Below are positions 1 through 13,413 of a DNA stretch of 64,000 nucleotides, piece after piece (the stretch's first letter is position 1; each line of letters opens with the position of its first letter). The DNA lies in the NCBI GenBank assembly GCA_965644295.1, contig CBFFRP010000608.1, forward strand, positions 1-64,000, read 5' to 3'. Source of the stretch: Paraphysomonas bandaiensis (Eukaryota > Chrysophyceae). The notes beneath the pieces are model-generated. The model saw only the letters and a list, made by a program, of their open reading frames with translations, was not told the origin of the DNA and searched no databases. A program made the translations under genes and the position numbers.

Positions 1-3000
1 TTGCCGACATCATCACCGAGTGATATGCCAAGTGGTATGCCAAGTGGTTATCCAAGTGGAATACCAACGGATAGTCCGTTGGCTTCTCCTACGGGTATAC
101 CAACGAATGTCCCAAGTGTATTACCGACGTTAATTCCATCTGGTTTACCGACATCATCACCAAGTGATATGCCAAGTGGTTATCCAAGTGGTTATCCAAG
201 TGGAATACCAACGGATAGTCCGTTGGCTTCTCCTACGGGTATACCAACGAATGTCCCAAGTGTATTACCGACGTTAATTCCATCTGGGTTGCCGACATCA
301 TCACCGAGTGATATGCCAAGTGGTATGCCAAGTGGTTATCCAAGTGGAATACCAACGGATAGTCCGTTGGCTTCTCCTACGGGTATTCCAACGAATGTCC
401 CAAGTGTATTACCGACGTTAATTCCATCTGGTTTACCGACATCATCACCAAGTGATATGCCAAGTGGTTATCCTAGTGGTTATCCAAGTGGAATACCAAC
501 GGATAGTCCGTTGGCTTCTCCTACGGGTATACCAACGAATGTCCCAAGTGTATTACCGACGTTAGTTCCATCTGGTTTACCGACATCATCACCAAGTGAT
601 ATGCCAAGTGGTTATCCTAGTGGTTATCCAAGTGGAATACCAACGGATAGTCCGTTGGCTTCTCCTACGGGTATACCAACGAATGTCCCAAGTGTATTAC
701 CGACGTTAATTCCATCTGGTTTACCGACATCATCACCAAGTGATATGCCAAGTGGTATGCCAAGTGGTTATCCTAGTGGAATACCAACGGATAGTCCGTT
801 GGCTTCTCCTACGGGTATACCAACGAATGTCCCAAGTGTATTACCGACGTTAATTCCATCTGGTTTACCGACATCATCACCAAGTGATATGCCAAGTGGT
901 ATGCCAAGTGGTTATCCTAGTGGAATACCAACGGATAGTCCGTTGGCTTCTCCTACGGGTATACCAACGAATGTCCCAAGTGTATTACCGACGTTAATTC
1001 CATCTGGTTTACCGACATCATCACCGAGTGATATGCCAAGTGGTATGCCAAGTGGTTATCCAAGTGGAATACCAACGGATAGTCCGTTGGCTTCTCCTAC
1101 GGGTATACCAACGAATGTCCCAAGTGTATTACCGACGTTAATTCCATCTGGTTTACCGACATCATCACCAAGTGATATGCCAAGTGGTTATCCTAGTGGT
1201 TATCCAAGTGGAATACCAACGGATAGTCCGTTGGCTTCTCCTACGGGTATACCAACGAATGTCCCCAGTGTATTACCGACGTTAATTCCATCTGGTTTAC
1301 CGACATCATCACCAAGTGATATGCCAAGTGGTTATCCTAGTGGTTATCCAAGTGGAATACCAACGGATAGTCCGTTGGCTTCTCCTACGGGTATACCAAC
1401 GAATGTCCCAAGTGTATTACCGACGTTAATTCCATCTGGTTTACCGACATCATCACCAAGTGATATGCCAAGTGGTTATCCTAGTGGTTATCCAAGTGGA
1501 ATACCAACGGATAGTCCGTTGGCTTCTCCTACGGGTATACCAACGAATGTCCCCAGTGTATTACCGACGTTAATTCCATCTGGTTTACCGACATCATCAC
1601 CAAGTGATATGCCAAGTGGTTATCCTAGTGGTTATCCTAGTGGAATACCAACGGATAGTCCGTTGGCTTCTCCTACGGGTATACCAACGAATGTCCCAAG
1701 TGTATTACCGACGTTAATTCCATCTGGTTTACCGACATCATCACCAAGTGATATGCCAAGTGGTATGCCAAGTGGTTATCCTAGTGGAATACCAACGGAT
1801 AGTCCGTTGGCTTCTCCTACGGGTATACCAACGAATGTCCCAAGTGTATTACCGACGTTAATTCCATCTGGGTTGCCGACATCATCACCGAGTGATATGC
1901 CAAGTGGTATGCCAAGTGGTTATTCTAGTGGAATACCAACGGATAGTCCGTTGGCTTCTCCTACGGGTATACCAACGAATGTCCCAAGTGTATTACCGAC
2001 GTTAATTCCATCTGGTTTACCGACATCATCACCAAGTGATATGCCAAGTGGTTATCCTAGTGGTTATCCAAGTGGAATACCAACGGATAGTCCGTTGGCT
2101 TCTCCTACGGGTATACCAACGAATGTCCCAAGTGTATTACCGACGTTAATTCCATCTGGTTTACCGACATCATCACCAAGTGATATGCCAAGTGGTTATC
2201 CTAGTGGTTATCCAAGTGGAATACCAACGGATAGTCCGTTGGCTTCTCCTACGGGTATACCAACGAATGTCCCAAGTGTATTACCGACGTTAATTCCATC
2301 TGGTTTACCGACATCATCACCAAGTGATATGCCAAGTGGTTATCCTAGTGGTTATCCAAGTGGAATACCAACGGATAGTCCGTTGGCTTCTCCTACGGGT
2401 ATACCAACGAATGTCCCAAGTGTATTACCGACGTTAATTCCATCTGGTTTACCGACATCATCACCAAGTGATATGCCAAGTGGTTATCCTAGTGGTTATC
2501 CAAGTGGAATACCAACGGATAGTCCGTTGGCTTCTCCTACGGGTATACCAACGAATGTCCCAAGTGTATTACCGACGTTAATTCCATCTGGTTTACCGAC
2601 ATCATCACCAAGTGATATGCCAAGTGGTTATCCAAGTGGTTATCCTAGTGGAATACCAACGGATAGTCCGTTGGCTTCTCCTACGGGTATACCAACGAAT
2701 GTCCCAAGTGTATTACCGACGTTAATTCCATCTGGTTTACCGACATCATCACCAAGTGATATGCCAAGTGGTATGCCAAGTGGTTATCCAAGTGGAATAC
2801 CAACGGATAGTCCGTTGGCTTCTCCTACGGGTATACCAACGAATGTCCCAAGTGTATTACCGACGTTAATTCCATCTGGTTTACCGACATCATCACCAAG
2901 TGATATGCCAAGTGGTTATCCTAGTGGTTATCCAAGTGGAATACCAACGGATAGTCCGTTGGCTTCTCCTACGGGTATACCAACGAATGTCCCAAGTGTA

Positions 3001-6000
3001 TTACCGACGTTAATTCCATCTGGTTTACCGACATCATCACCAAGTGATATGCCAAGTGGTTATCCTAGTGGAATACCAACGGATAGTCCGTTGGCTTCTC
3101 CTACGGGTATACCAACGAATGTCCCAAGTGTATTACCGACGTTAATTCCATCTGGTTTACCGACATCATCACCAAGTGATATGCCAAGTGGTATGCCAAG
3201 TGGTTATCCAAGTGGAATACCAACGGATAGTCCGTTGGCTTCTCCTACGGGTATACCAACGAATGTCCCAAGTGTATTACCGACGTTAATTCCATCTGGT
3301 TTACCGACATCATCACCAAGTGATATGCCAAGTGGTTATCCTAGTGGTTATCCTAGTGGAATACCAACGGATAGTCCGTTGGCTTCTCCTACGGGTATAC
3401 CAACGAATGTCCCAAGTGTATTACCGACGTTAATTCCATCTGGTTTACCGACATCATCACCAAGTGATATGCCAAGTGGTATGCCAAGTGGTTATCCAAG
3501 TGGAATACCAACGGATAGTCCGTTGGCTTCTCCTACGGGTATACCAACGAATGTCCCAAGTGTATTACCGACGTTAATTCCATCTGGTTTACCGACATCA
3601 TCACCAAGTGATATGCCAAGTGGTATTCCAAGTGGTTATCCTAGTGGTTATCCAAGTGGAATACCAACGGATAGTCCGTTGGCTTCTCCTACGGGTATAC
3701 CAACGAATGTCCCAAGTGTATTACCGACGTTAATTCCATCTGGTTTACCGACATCATCACCAAGTGATATGCCAAGTGGTTTTCCAAGTGGTTATCCAAG
3801 TGGAATACCAACGGATAGTCCGTTGGCTTCTCCTACGGGTATACCAACGAATGTCCCAAGTGTATTACCGACGTTAATTCCATCTGGTTTACCGACATCA
3901 TCACCAAGTGATATGCCAAGTGGTTATCCTAGTGGTTATCCAAGTGGAATACCAACGGATAGTCCGTTGGCTTCTCCTACGGGTATACCAACGAATGTCC
4001 CAAGTGTATTACCGACGTTAATTCCATCTGGTTTACCGACATCATCACCAAGTGATATGCCAAGTGGTATTCCAAGTGGTTATCCAAGTGGAATACCAAC
4101 GGATAGTCCGTTGGCTTCTCCTACGGGTATACCAACGAATGTCCCAAGTGTATTACCGACGTTAATTCCATCTGGTTTACCGACATCATCACCAAGTGAT
4201 ATGCCAAGTGGTATGCCAAGTGGTTATCCAAGTGGAATACCAACGGATAGTCCGTTGGCTTCTCCTACGGGTATACCAACGAATGTCCCAAGTGTATTAC
4301 CGACGTTAATTCCATCTGGTTTACCGACATCATCACCAAGTGATATGCCAAGTGGTATGCCAAGTGGTTATCCAAGTGGAATACCAACGGATAGTCCGTT
4401 GGCTTCTCCTACGGGTATACCAACGAATGTCCCAAGTGTATTACCGACGTTAATTCCATCTGGTTTACCGTCATCATCACCAAGTGATATGCCAAGTGGT
4501 TATCCTAGTGGTTATCCAAGTGGAATACCAACGGATAGTCCGTTGGCTTCTCCTACGGGTATACCAACGAATGTCCCAAGTGTATTACCGACGTTAATTC
4601 CATCTGGGTTGCCGACATCATCACCAAGTGATATGCCAAGTGGTATTCCAAGTGGTTATCCTAGTGGAATACCAACGGATAGTCCGTTGGCTTCTCCTAC
4701 GGGTATACCAACGAATGTCCCAAGTGTATTACCGACGTTAATTCCATCTGGTTTACCGACATCATCACCAAGTGATATGCCAAGTGGTATTCCAAGTGGT
4801 TATCCAAGTGGAATACCAACGGATAGTCCGTTGGCTTCTCCTACGGGTATACCAACGAATGTCCCAAGTGTATTACCGACGTTAATTCCATCTGGTTTAC
4901 CGACATCATCACCAAGTGATATGCCAAGTGGTATGCCAAGTGGTTATCCTAGTGGAATACCAACGGATAGTCCGTTGGCTTCTCCTACGGGTATACCAAC
5001 GAATGTCCCAAGTGTATTACCGACGTTAATTCCATCTGGTTTACCGACATCATCACCAAGTGATATGCCAAGTGGTATTCCAAGTGGTTATCCAAGTGGA
5101 ATACCAACGGATAGTCCGTTGGCTTCTCCTACGGGTATACCAACGAATGTCCCAAGTGTATTACCGACGTTAATTCCATCTGGTTTACCGACATCATCAC
5201 CAAGTGATATGCCAAGTGGTTATCCAAGTGGTTATCCAAGTGGAATACCAACGGATAGTCCGTTGGCTTCTCCTACGGGTATACCAACGAATGTCCCAAG
5301 TGTATTACCGACGTTAATTCCATCTGGTTTACCGACATCATCACCAAGTGATATGCCAAGTGGTTATCCTAGTGGTTATCCAAGTGGAATACCAACGGAT
5401 AGTCCGTTGGCTTCTCCTACGGGTATACCAACGAATGTCCCAAGTGTATTACCGACGTTAATTCCATCTGGTTTACCGACATCATCACCAAGTGATATGC
5501 CAAGTGGTTATCCTAGTGGTTATCCAAGTGGAATACCAACGGATAGTCCGTTGGCTTCTCCTACGGGTATACCAACGAATGTCCCAAGTGTATTACCGAC
5601 GTTAATTCCATCTGGTTTACCGACATCATCACCAAGTGATATGCCAAGTGGTTATCCTAGTGGTTATCCAAGTGGAATACCAACGGATAGTCCGTTGGCT
5701 TCTCCTACGGGTATACCAACGAATGTCCCAAGTGTATTACCGACGTTAATTCCATCTGGTTTACCGACATCATCACCAAGTGATATGCCAAGTGGTATTC
5801 CAAGTGGTTATCCTAGTGGTTATCCAAGTGGAATACCAACGGATAGTCCGTTGGCTTCTCCTACGGGTATACCAACGAATGTCCCAAGTGTATTACCGAC
5901 GTTAATTCCATCTGGTTTACCGACATCATCACCAAGTGATATGCCAAGTGGTTATCCTAGTGGTTATCCAAGTGGAATACCAACGGATAGTCCGTTGGCT

Positions 6001-9000
6001 TCTCCTACGGGTATACCAACGAATGTCCCAAGTGTATTACCGACGTTAATTCCATCTGGTTTACCGACATCATCACCAAGTGATATGCCAAGTGGTATTC
6101 CAAGTGGTTATCCTAGTGGTTATCCAAGTGGAATACCAACGGATAGTCCGTTGGCTTCTCCTACGGGTATACCAACGAATGTCCCAAGTGTATTACCGAC
6201 GTTAATTCCATCTGGTTTACCGACATCATCACCAAGTGATATGCCAAGTGGTTATCCTAGTGGTTATCCAAGTGGAATACCAACGGATAGTCCGTTGGCT
6301 TCTCCTACGGGTATACCAACGAATGTCCCAAGTGTATTACCGACGTTAATTCCATCTGGTTTACCGACATCATCACCGAGTGATATGCCAAGTGGTTATC
6401 CTAGTGGTTATCCAAGTGGAATACTAACGGATAGTCCGTTGGCTTCTCCTACGGGTATACCAACGAATGTCCCAAGTGTATTACCGACGTTAATTCCATC
6501 TGGTTTACCGACATCATCACCAAGTGATATGCCAAGTGGTTATCCTAGTGGTTATCCAAGTGGAATACCAACGGATAGTCCGTTGGCTTCTCCTACGGGT
6601 ATACCAACGAATGTCCCAAGTGTATTACCGACGTTAATTCCATCTGGTTTACCGACATCATCACCAAGTGATATGCCAAGTGGTTATCCAAGTGGAATAC
6701 CAACGGATAGTCCGTTGGCTTCTCCTACGGGTATACCAACGAATGTCCCAAGTGTATTACCGACGTTAATTCCATCTGGTTTACCGACATCATCACCAAG
6801 TGATATGCCAAGTGGTTATCCTAGTGGTTATCCAAGTGGAATACCAACGGATAGTCCGTTGGCTTCTCCTACGGGTATACCAACGAATGTCCCAAGTGTA
6901 TTACCGACGTTAATTCCATCTGGTTTACCGACATCATCACCAAGTGATATGCCAAGTGGTATGCCAAGTGGTTATCCTAGTGGTTATCCAAGTGGAATAC
7001 CAACGGATAGTCCGTTGGCTTCTCCTACGGGTATACCAACGAATGTCCCAAGTGTATTACCGACGTTAATTCCATCTGGTTTACCGACATCATCACCAAG
7101 TGATATGCCAAGTGGTTTTCCAAGTGGTTATCCAAGTGGAATACCAACGGATAGTCCGTTGGCTTCTCCTACGGGTATACCAACGAATGTCCCAAGTGTA
7201 TTACCGACGTTAATTCCATCTGGTTTACCGACATCATCACCAAGTGATATGCCAAGTGGTATTCCAAGTGGTTATCCTAGTGGTTATCCAAGTGGAATAC
7301 CAACGGATAGTCCGTTGGCTTCTCCTACGGGTATACCAACGAATGTCCCAAGTGTATTACCGACGTTAATTCCATCTGGTTTACCGACATCATCACCAAG
7401 TGATATGCCAAGTGGTTTTCCAAGTGGTTATCCAAGTGGAATACCAACGGATAGTCCGTTGGCTTCTCCTACGGGTATACCAACGAATGTCCCAAGTGTA
7501 TTACCGACGTTAATTCCATCTGGGTTGCCGACATCATCACCGAGTGATATGCCAAGTGGTTATCCTAGTGGTTATCCAAGTGGAATACCAACGGATAGTC
7601 CGTTGGCTTCTCCTACGGGTATACCAACGAATGTCCCAAGTGTATTACCGACGTTAATTCCATCTGGTTTACCGACATCATCACCAAGTGATATGCCAAG
7701 TGGTTATCCTAGTGGTTATCCAAGTGGAATACCAACGGATAGTCCGTTGGCTTCTCCTACGGGTATACCAACGAATGTCCCAAGTGTATTACCGACGTTA
7801 ATTCCATCTGGTTTACCGACATCATCACCAAGTGATATGCCAAGTGGTATTCCAAGTGGTTATCCTAGTGGTTATCCAAGTGGAATACCAACGGATAGTC
7901 CGTTGGCTTCTCCTACGGGTATACCAACGAATGTCCCAAGTGTATTACCGACGTTAATTCCATCTGGTTTACCGACATCATCACCAAGTGATATGCCAAG
8001 TGGTTTTCCAAGTGGTTATCCAAGTGGAATACCAACGGATAGTCCGTTGGCTTCTCCTACGGGTATACCAACGAATGTCCCAAGTGTATTACCGACGTTA
8101 ATTCCATCTGGTTTACCGACATCATCACCAAGTGATATGCCAAGTGGTATTCCAAGTGGTTATCCTAGTGGTTATCCAAGTGGAATACCAACGGATAGTC
8201 CGTTGGCTTCTCCTACGGGTATACCAACGAATGTCCCAAGTGTATTACCGACGTTAATTCCATCTGGTTTACCGACATCATCACCAAGTGATATGCCAAG
8301 TGGTTTTCCAAGTGGTTATCCAAGTGGAATACCAACGGATAGTCCGTTGGCTTCTCCTACGGGTATACCAACGAATGTCCCAAGTGTATTACCGACGTTA
8401 ATTCCATCTGGGTTGCCGACATCATCACCGAGTGATATGCCAAGTGGTTATCCTAGTGGTTATCCAAGTGGAATACCAACGGATAGTCCGTTGGCTTCTC
8501 CTACGGGTATACCAACGAATGTCCCAAGTGTATTACCGACGTTAATTCCATCTGGTTTACCGACATCATCACCAAGTGATATGCCAAGTGGTTATCCTAG
8601 TGGTTATCCAAGTGGAATACCAACGGATAGTCCGTTGGCTTCTCCTACGGGTATACCAACGAATGTCCCAAGTGTATTACCGACGTTAATTCCATCTGGT
8701 TTACCGACATCATCACCAAGTGATATGCCAAGTGGTTATCCTAGTGGTTATCCAAGTGGAATACCAACGGATAGTCCGTTGGCTTCTCCTACGGGTATAC
8801 CAACGAATGTCCCAAGTGTATTACCGACGTTAATTCCATCTGGTTTACCGACATCATCACCAAGTGATATGCCAAGTGGTTATCCTAGTGGTTATCCAAG
8901 TGGAATACCAACGGATAGTCCGTTGGCTTCTCCTACGGGTATACCAACGAATGTCCCAAGTGTATTACCGACGTTAATTCCATCTGGTTTACCGACATCA

Positions 9001-12000
9001 TCACCAAGTGATATGCCAAGTGGTATGCCAAGTGGTTATCCAAGTGGAATACCAACGGATAGTCCGTTGGCTTCTCCTACGGGTATACCAACGAATGTCC
9101 CAAGTGTATTACCGACGTTAATTCCATCTGGTTTACCGACATCATCACCAAGTGATATGCCAAGTGGTTTTCCAAGTGGTTATCCAAGTGGAATACCAAC
9201 GGATAGTCCGTTGGCTTCTCCTACGGGTATACCAACGAATGTCCCAAGTGTATTACCGACGTTAATTCCATCTGGTTTACCGACATCATCACCAAGTGAT
9301 ATGCCAAGTGGTTTTCCAAGTGGTTATCCAAGTGGAATACCAACGGATAGTCCGTTGGCTTCTCCTACGGGTATACCAACGAATGTCCCAAGTGTATTAC
9401 CGACGTTAATTCCATCTGGTTTACCGACATCATCACCAAGTGATATGCCAAGTGGTTATCCTAGTGGTTATCCAAGTGGAATACCAACGGATAGTCCGTT
9501 GGCTTCTCCTACGGGTATACCAACGAATGTCCCAAGTGTATTACCGACGTTAATTCCATCTGGTTTACCGACATCATCACCAAGTGATATGCCAAGTGGT
9601 TTTCCAAGTGGTTATCCAAGTGGAATACCAACGGATAGTCCGTTGGCTTCTCCTACGGGTATACCAACGAATGTCCCAAGTGTATTACCGACGTTAATTC
9701 CATCTGGTTTACCGACATCATCACCAAGTGATATGCCAAGTGGTTATCCTAGTGGTTATCCAAGTGGAATACCAACGGATAGTCCGTTGGCTTCTCCTAC
9801 GGGTATACCAACGAATGTCCCAAGTGTATTACCGACGTTAATTCCATCTGGTTTACCGACATCATCACCAAGTGATATGCCAAGTGGTTATCCTAGTGGT
9901 TATCCAAGTGGAATACCAACGGATAGTCCGTTGGCTTCTCCTACGGGTATACCAACGAATGTCCCAAGTGTATTACCGACGTTAATTCCATCTGGTTTAC
10001 CGACATCATCACCAAGTGATATGCCAAGTGGTTATCCAAGTGGTTATCCAAGTGGAATACCAACGGATAGTCCGTTGGCTTCTCCTACGGGTATACCAAC
10101 GAATGTCCCAAGTGTATTACCGACGTTAATTCCATCTGGTTTACCGACATCATCACCAAGTGATATGCCAAGTGGTTTTCCAAGTGGTTATCCAAGTGGA
10201 ATACCAACGGATAGTCCGTTGGCTTCTCCTACGGGTATACCAACGAATGTCCCAAGTGTATTACCGACGTTAATTCCATCTGGTTTACCGACATCATCAC
10301 CGAGTGATATGCCAAGTGGTATGCCAAGTGGTATGCCAAGTGGTTATCCAAGTGGAATACCAACGGATAGTCCGTTGGCTTCTCCTACGGGTATACCAAC
10401 GAATGTCCCAAGTGTATTACCGACGTTAATTCCATCTGGTTTACCGACATCATCACCAAGTGATATGCCAAGTGGTTTTCCAAGTGGTTATCCAAGTGGA
10501 ATACCAACGGATAGTCCGTTGGCTTCTCCTACGGGTATACCAACGAATGTCCCAAGTGTATTACCGACGTTAATTCCATCTGGTTTACCGACATCATCAC
10601 CAAGTGATATGCCAAGTGGTTATCCTAGTGGTTATCCAAGTGGAATACCAACGGATAGTCCGTTGGCTTCTCCTACGGGTATACCAACGAATGTCCCAAG
10701 TGTATTACCGACGTTAATTCCATCTGGTTTACCGACATCATCACCAAGTGATATGCCAAGTGGTTATCCAAGTGGTTATCCAAGTGGAATACCAACGGAT
10801 AGTCCGTTGGCTTCTCCTACGGGTATACCAACGAATGTCCCAAGTGTATTACCGACGTTAATTCCATCTGGTTTACCGACATCATCACCGAGTGATATGC
10901 CAAGTGGTATGCCAAGTGGTATGCCAAGTGGTTATCCAAGTGGAATACCAACGGATAGTCCGTTGGCTTCTCCTACGGGTATACCAACGAATGTCCCAAG
11001 TGTATTACCGACGTTAATTCCATCTGGTTTACCGACATCATCACCAAGTGATATGCCAAGTGGTTATCCAAGTGGTTATCCAAGTGGAATACCAACGGAT
11101 AGTCCGTTGGCTTCTCCTACGGGTATACCAACGAATGTCCCAAGTGTATTACCGACGTTAATTCCATCTGGTTTACCGACATCATCACCAAGTGATATGC
11201 CAAGTGGTTATCCTAGTGGTTATCCAAGTGGAATACCAACGGATAGTCCGTTGGCTTCTCCTACGGGTATACCAACGAATGTCCCAAGTGTATTACCGAC
11301 GTTAATTCCATCTGGTTTACCGACATCATCACCAAGTGATATGCCAAGTGGTTATCCTAGTGGTTATCCAAGTGGAATACCAACGGATAGTCCGTTGGCT
11401 TCTCCTACGGGTATACCAACGAATGTCCCAAGTGTATTACCGACGTTAATTCCATCTGGTTTACCGACATCATCACCAAGTGATATGCCAAGTGGTTATC
11501 CAAGTGGTTATCCAAGTGGAATACCAACGGATAGTCCGTTGGCTTCTCCTACGGGTATACCAACGAATGTCCCAAGTGTATTACCGACGTTAATTCCATC
11601 TGGTTTACCGACATCATCACCAAGTGATATGCCAAGTGGTTATCCAAGTGGTTATCCAAGTGGAATACCAACGGATAGTCCGTTGGCTTCTCCTACGGGT
11701 ATACCAACGAATGTCCCAAGTGTATTACCGACGTTAATTCCATCTGGTTTACCGACATCATCACCGAGTGATATGCCAAGTGGTATGCCAAGTGGTATGC
11801 CAAGTGGTTATCCAAGTGGAATACCAACGGATAGTCCGTTGGCTTCTCCTACGGGTATACCAACGAATGTCCCAAGTGTATTACCGACGTTAATTCCATC
11901 TGGTTTACCGACATCATCACCAAGTGATATGCCAAGTGGTTATCCAAGTGGTTATCCAAGTGGAATACCAACGGATAGTCCGTTGGCTTCTCCTACGGGT

Positions 12001-13413
12001 ATACCAACGAATGTCCCAAGTGTATTACCGACGTTAATTCCATCTGGTTTACCGACATCATCACCAAGTGATATGCCAAGTGGTTTTCCTAGTGGTTATC
12101 CAAGTGGAATACCAACGGATAGTCCGTTGGCTTCTCCTACGGGTATACCAACGAATGTCCCAAGTGTATTACCGACGTTAATTCCATCTGGTTTACCGAC
12201 ATCATCACCAAGTGATATGCCAAGTGGTTATCCTAGTGGTTATCCAAGTGGAATACCAACGGATAGTCCGTTGGCTTCTCCTACGGGTATACCAACGAAT
12301 GTCCCAAGTGTATTACCGACGTTAATTCCATCTGGTTTACCGACATCATCACCAAGTGATATGCCAAGTGGTTATCCAAGTGGTTATCCAAGTGGAATAC
12401 CAACGGATAGTCCGTTGGCTTCTCCTACGGGTATACCAACGAATGTCCCAAGTGTATTACCGACGTTAATTCCATCTGGTTTACCGACATCATCACCAAG
12501 TGATATGCCAAGTGGTTATCCTAGTGGTTATCCAAGTGGAATACCAACGGATAGTCCGTTGGCTTCTCCTACGGGTATACCAACGAATGTCCCAAGTGTA
12601 TTACCGACGTTAATTCCATCTGGTTTACCGACATCATCACCAAGTGATATGCCAAGTGGTTATCCTAGTGGTTATCCAAGTGGAATACCAACGGATAGTC
12701 CGTTGGCTTCTCCTACGGGTATACCAACGAATGTCCCAAGTGTATTACCGACGTTAATTCCATCTGGTTTACCGACATCATCACCAAGTGATATGCCAAG
12801 TGGTTATCCAAGTGGTTATCCAAGTGGAATACCAACGGATAGTCCGTTGGCTTCTCCTACGGGTATACCAACGAATGTCCCAAGTGTATTACCGACGTTA
12901 ATTCCATCTGGTTTACCGACATCATCACCAAGTGATATGCCAAGTGGTTATCCTAGTGGTTATCCAAGTGGAATACCAACGGATAGTCCGTTGGCTTCTC
13001 CTACGGGTATACCAACGAATGTCCCAAGTGTATTACCGACGTTAATTCCATCTGGTTTACCGACATCATCACCAAGTGATATGCCAAGTGGTTATCCAAG
13101 TGGTTATCCAAGTGGAATACCAACGGATAGTCCGTTGGCTTCTCCTACGGGTATACCAACGAATGTCCCAAGTGTATTACCGACGTTAATTCCATCTGGT
13201 TTACCGACATCATCACCAAGTGATATGCCAAGTGGTTATCCTAGTGGTTATCCAAGTGGAATACCAACGGATAGTCCGTTGGCTTCTCCTACGGGTATAC
13301 CAACGAATGTCCCAAGTGTATTACCGACGTTAATTCCATCTGGTTTACCGACATCATCACCAAGTGATATGCCAAGTGGTATGCCAAGTGGTTATCCAAG
13401 TGGAATACCGACG
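1..13413 (+). repeat. Coding 144-bp minisatellite, about 93 copies
   Basis: The unit is twelve tetrapeptides (48 residues) starting LPTSSPSD and ending LPTLIPSG. Most copies are 144 bp; some are 132 or 156 bp because an X-P-S-G tetrapeptide is missing or added. Copies are almost identical at DNA level. Replacement changes outside the X slot are rare: I565V-type change near 565, Y-S-S-G near 1924, P-S-S-S near 4471 and I-L-T-D near 6424. The array is cut by the left window edge, so its full size is unknown. It ends where the frame passes into unique sequence at 13414. It encodes an extended Pro/Ser/Thr/Gly stalk, probably glycosylated (inference). Confidence 0.97.

Noticed and set aside
1-3. 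Start codon of the giant gene at position 1
   Set aside because: The first codon is ttg inside a repeat unit; the frame is simply open at the window edge.
1-13413. CRISPR-like or satellite array
   Set aside because: There are no unique spacers and the unit is in frame with coding sequence throughout; it is a coding minisatellite.
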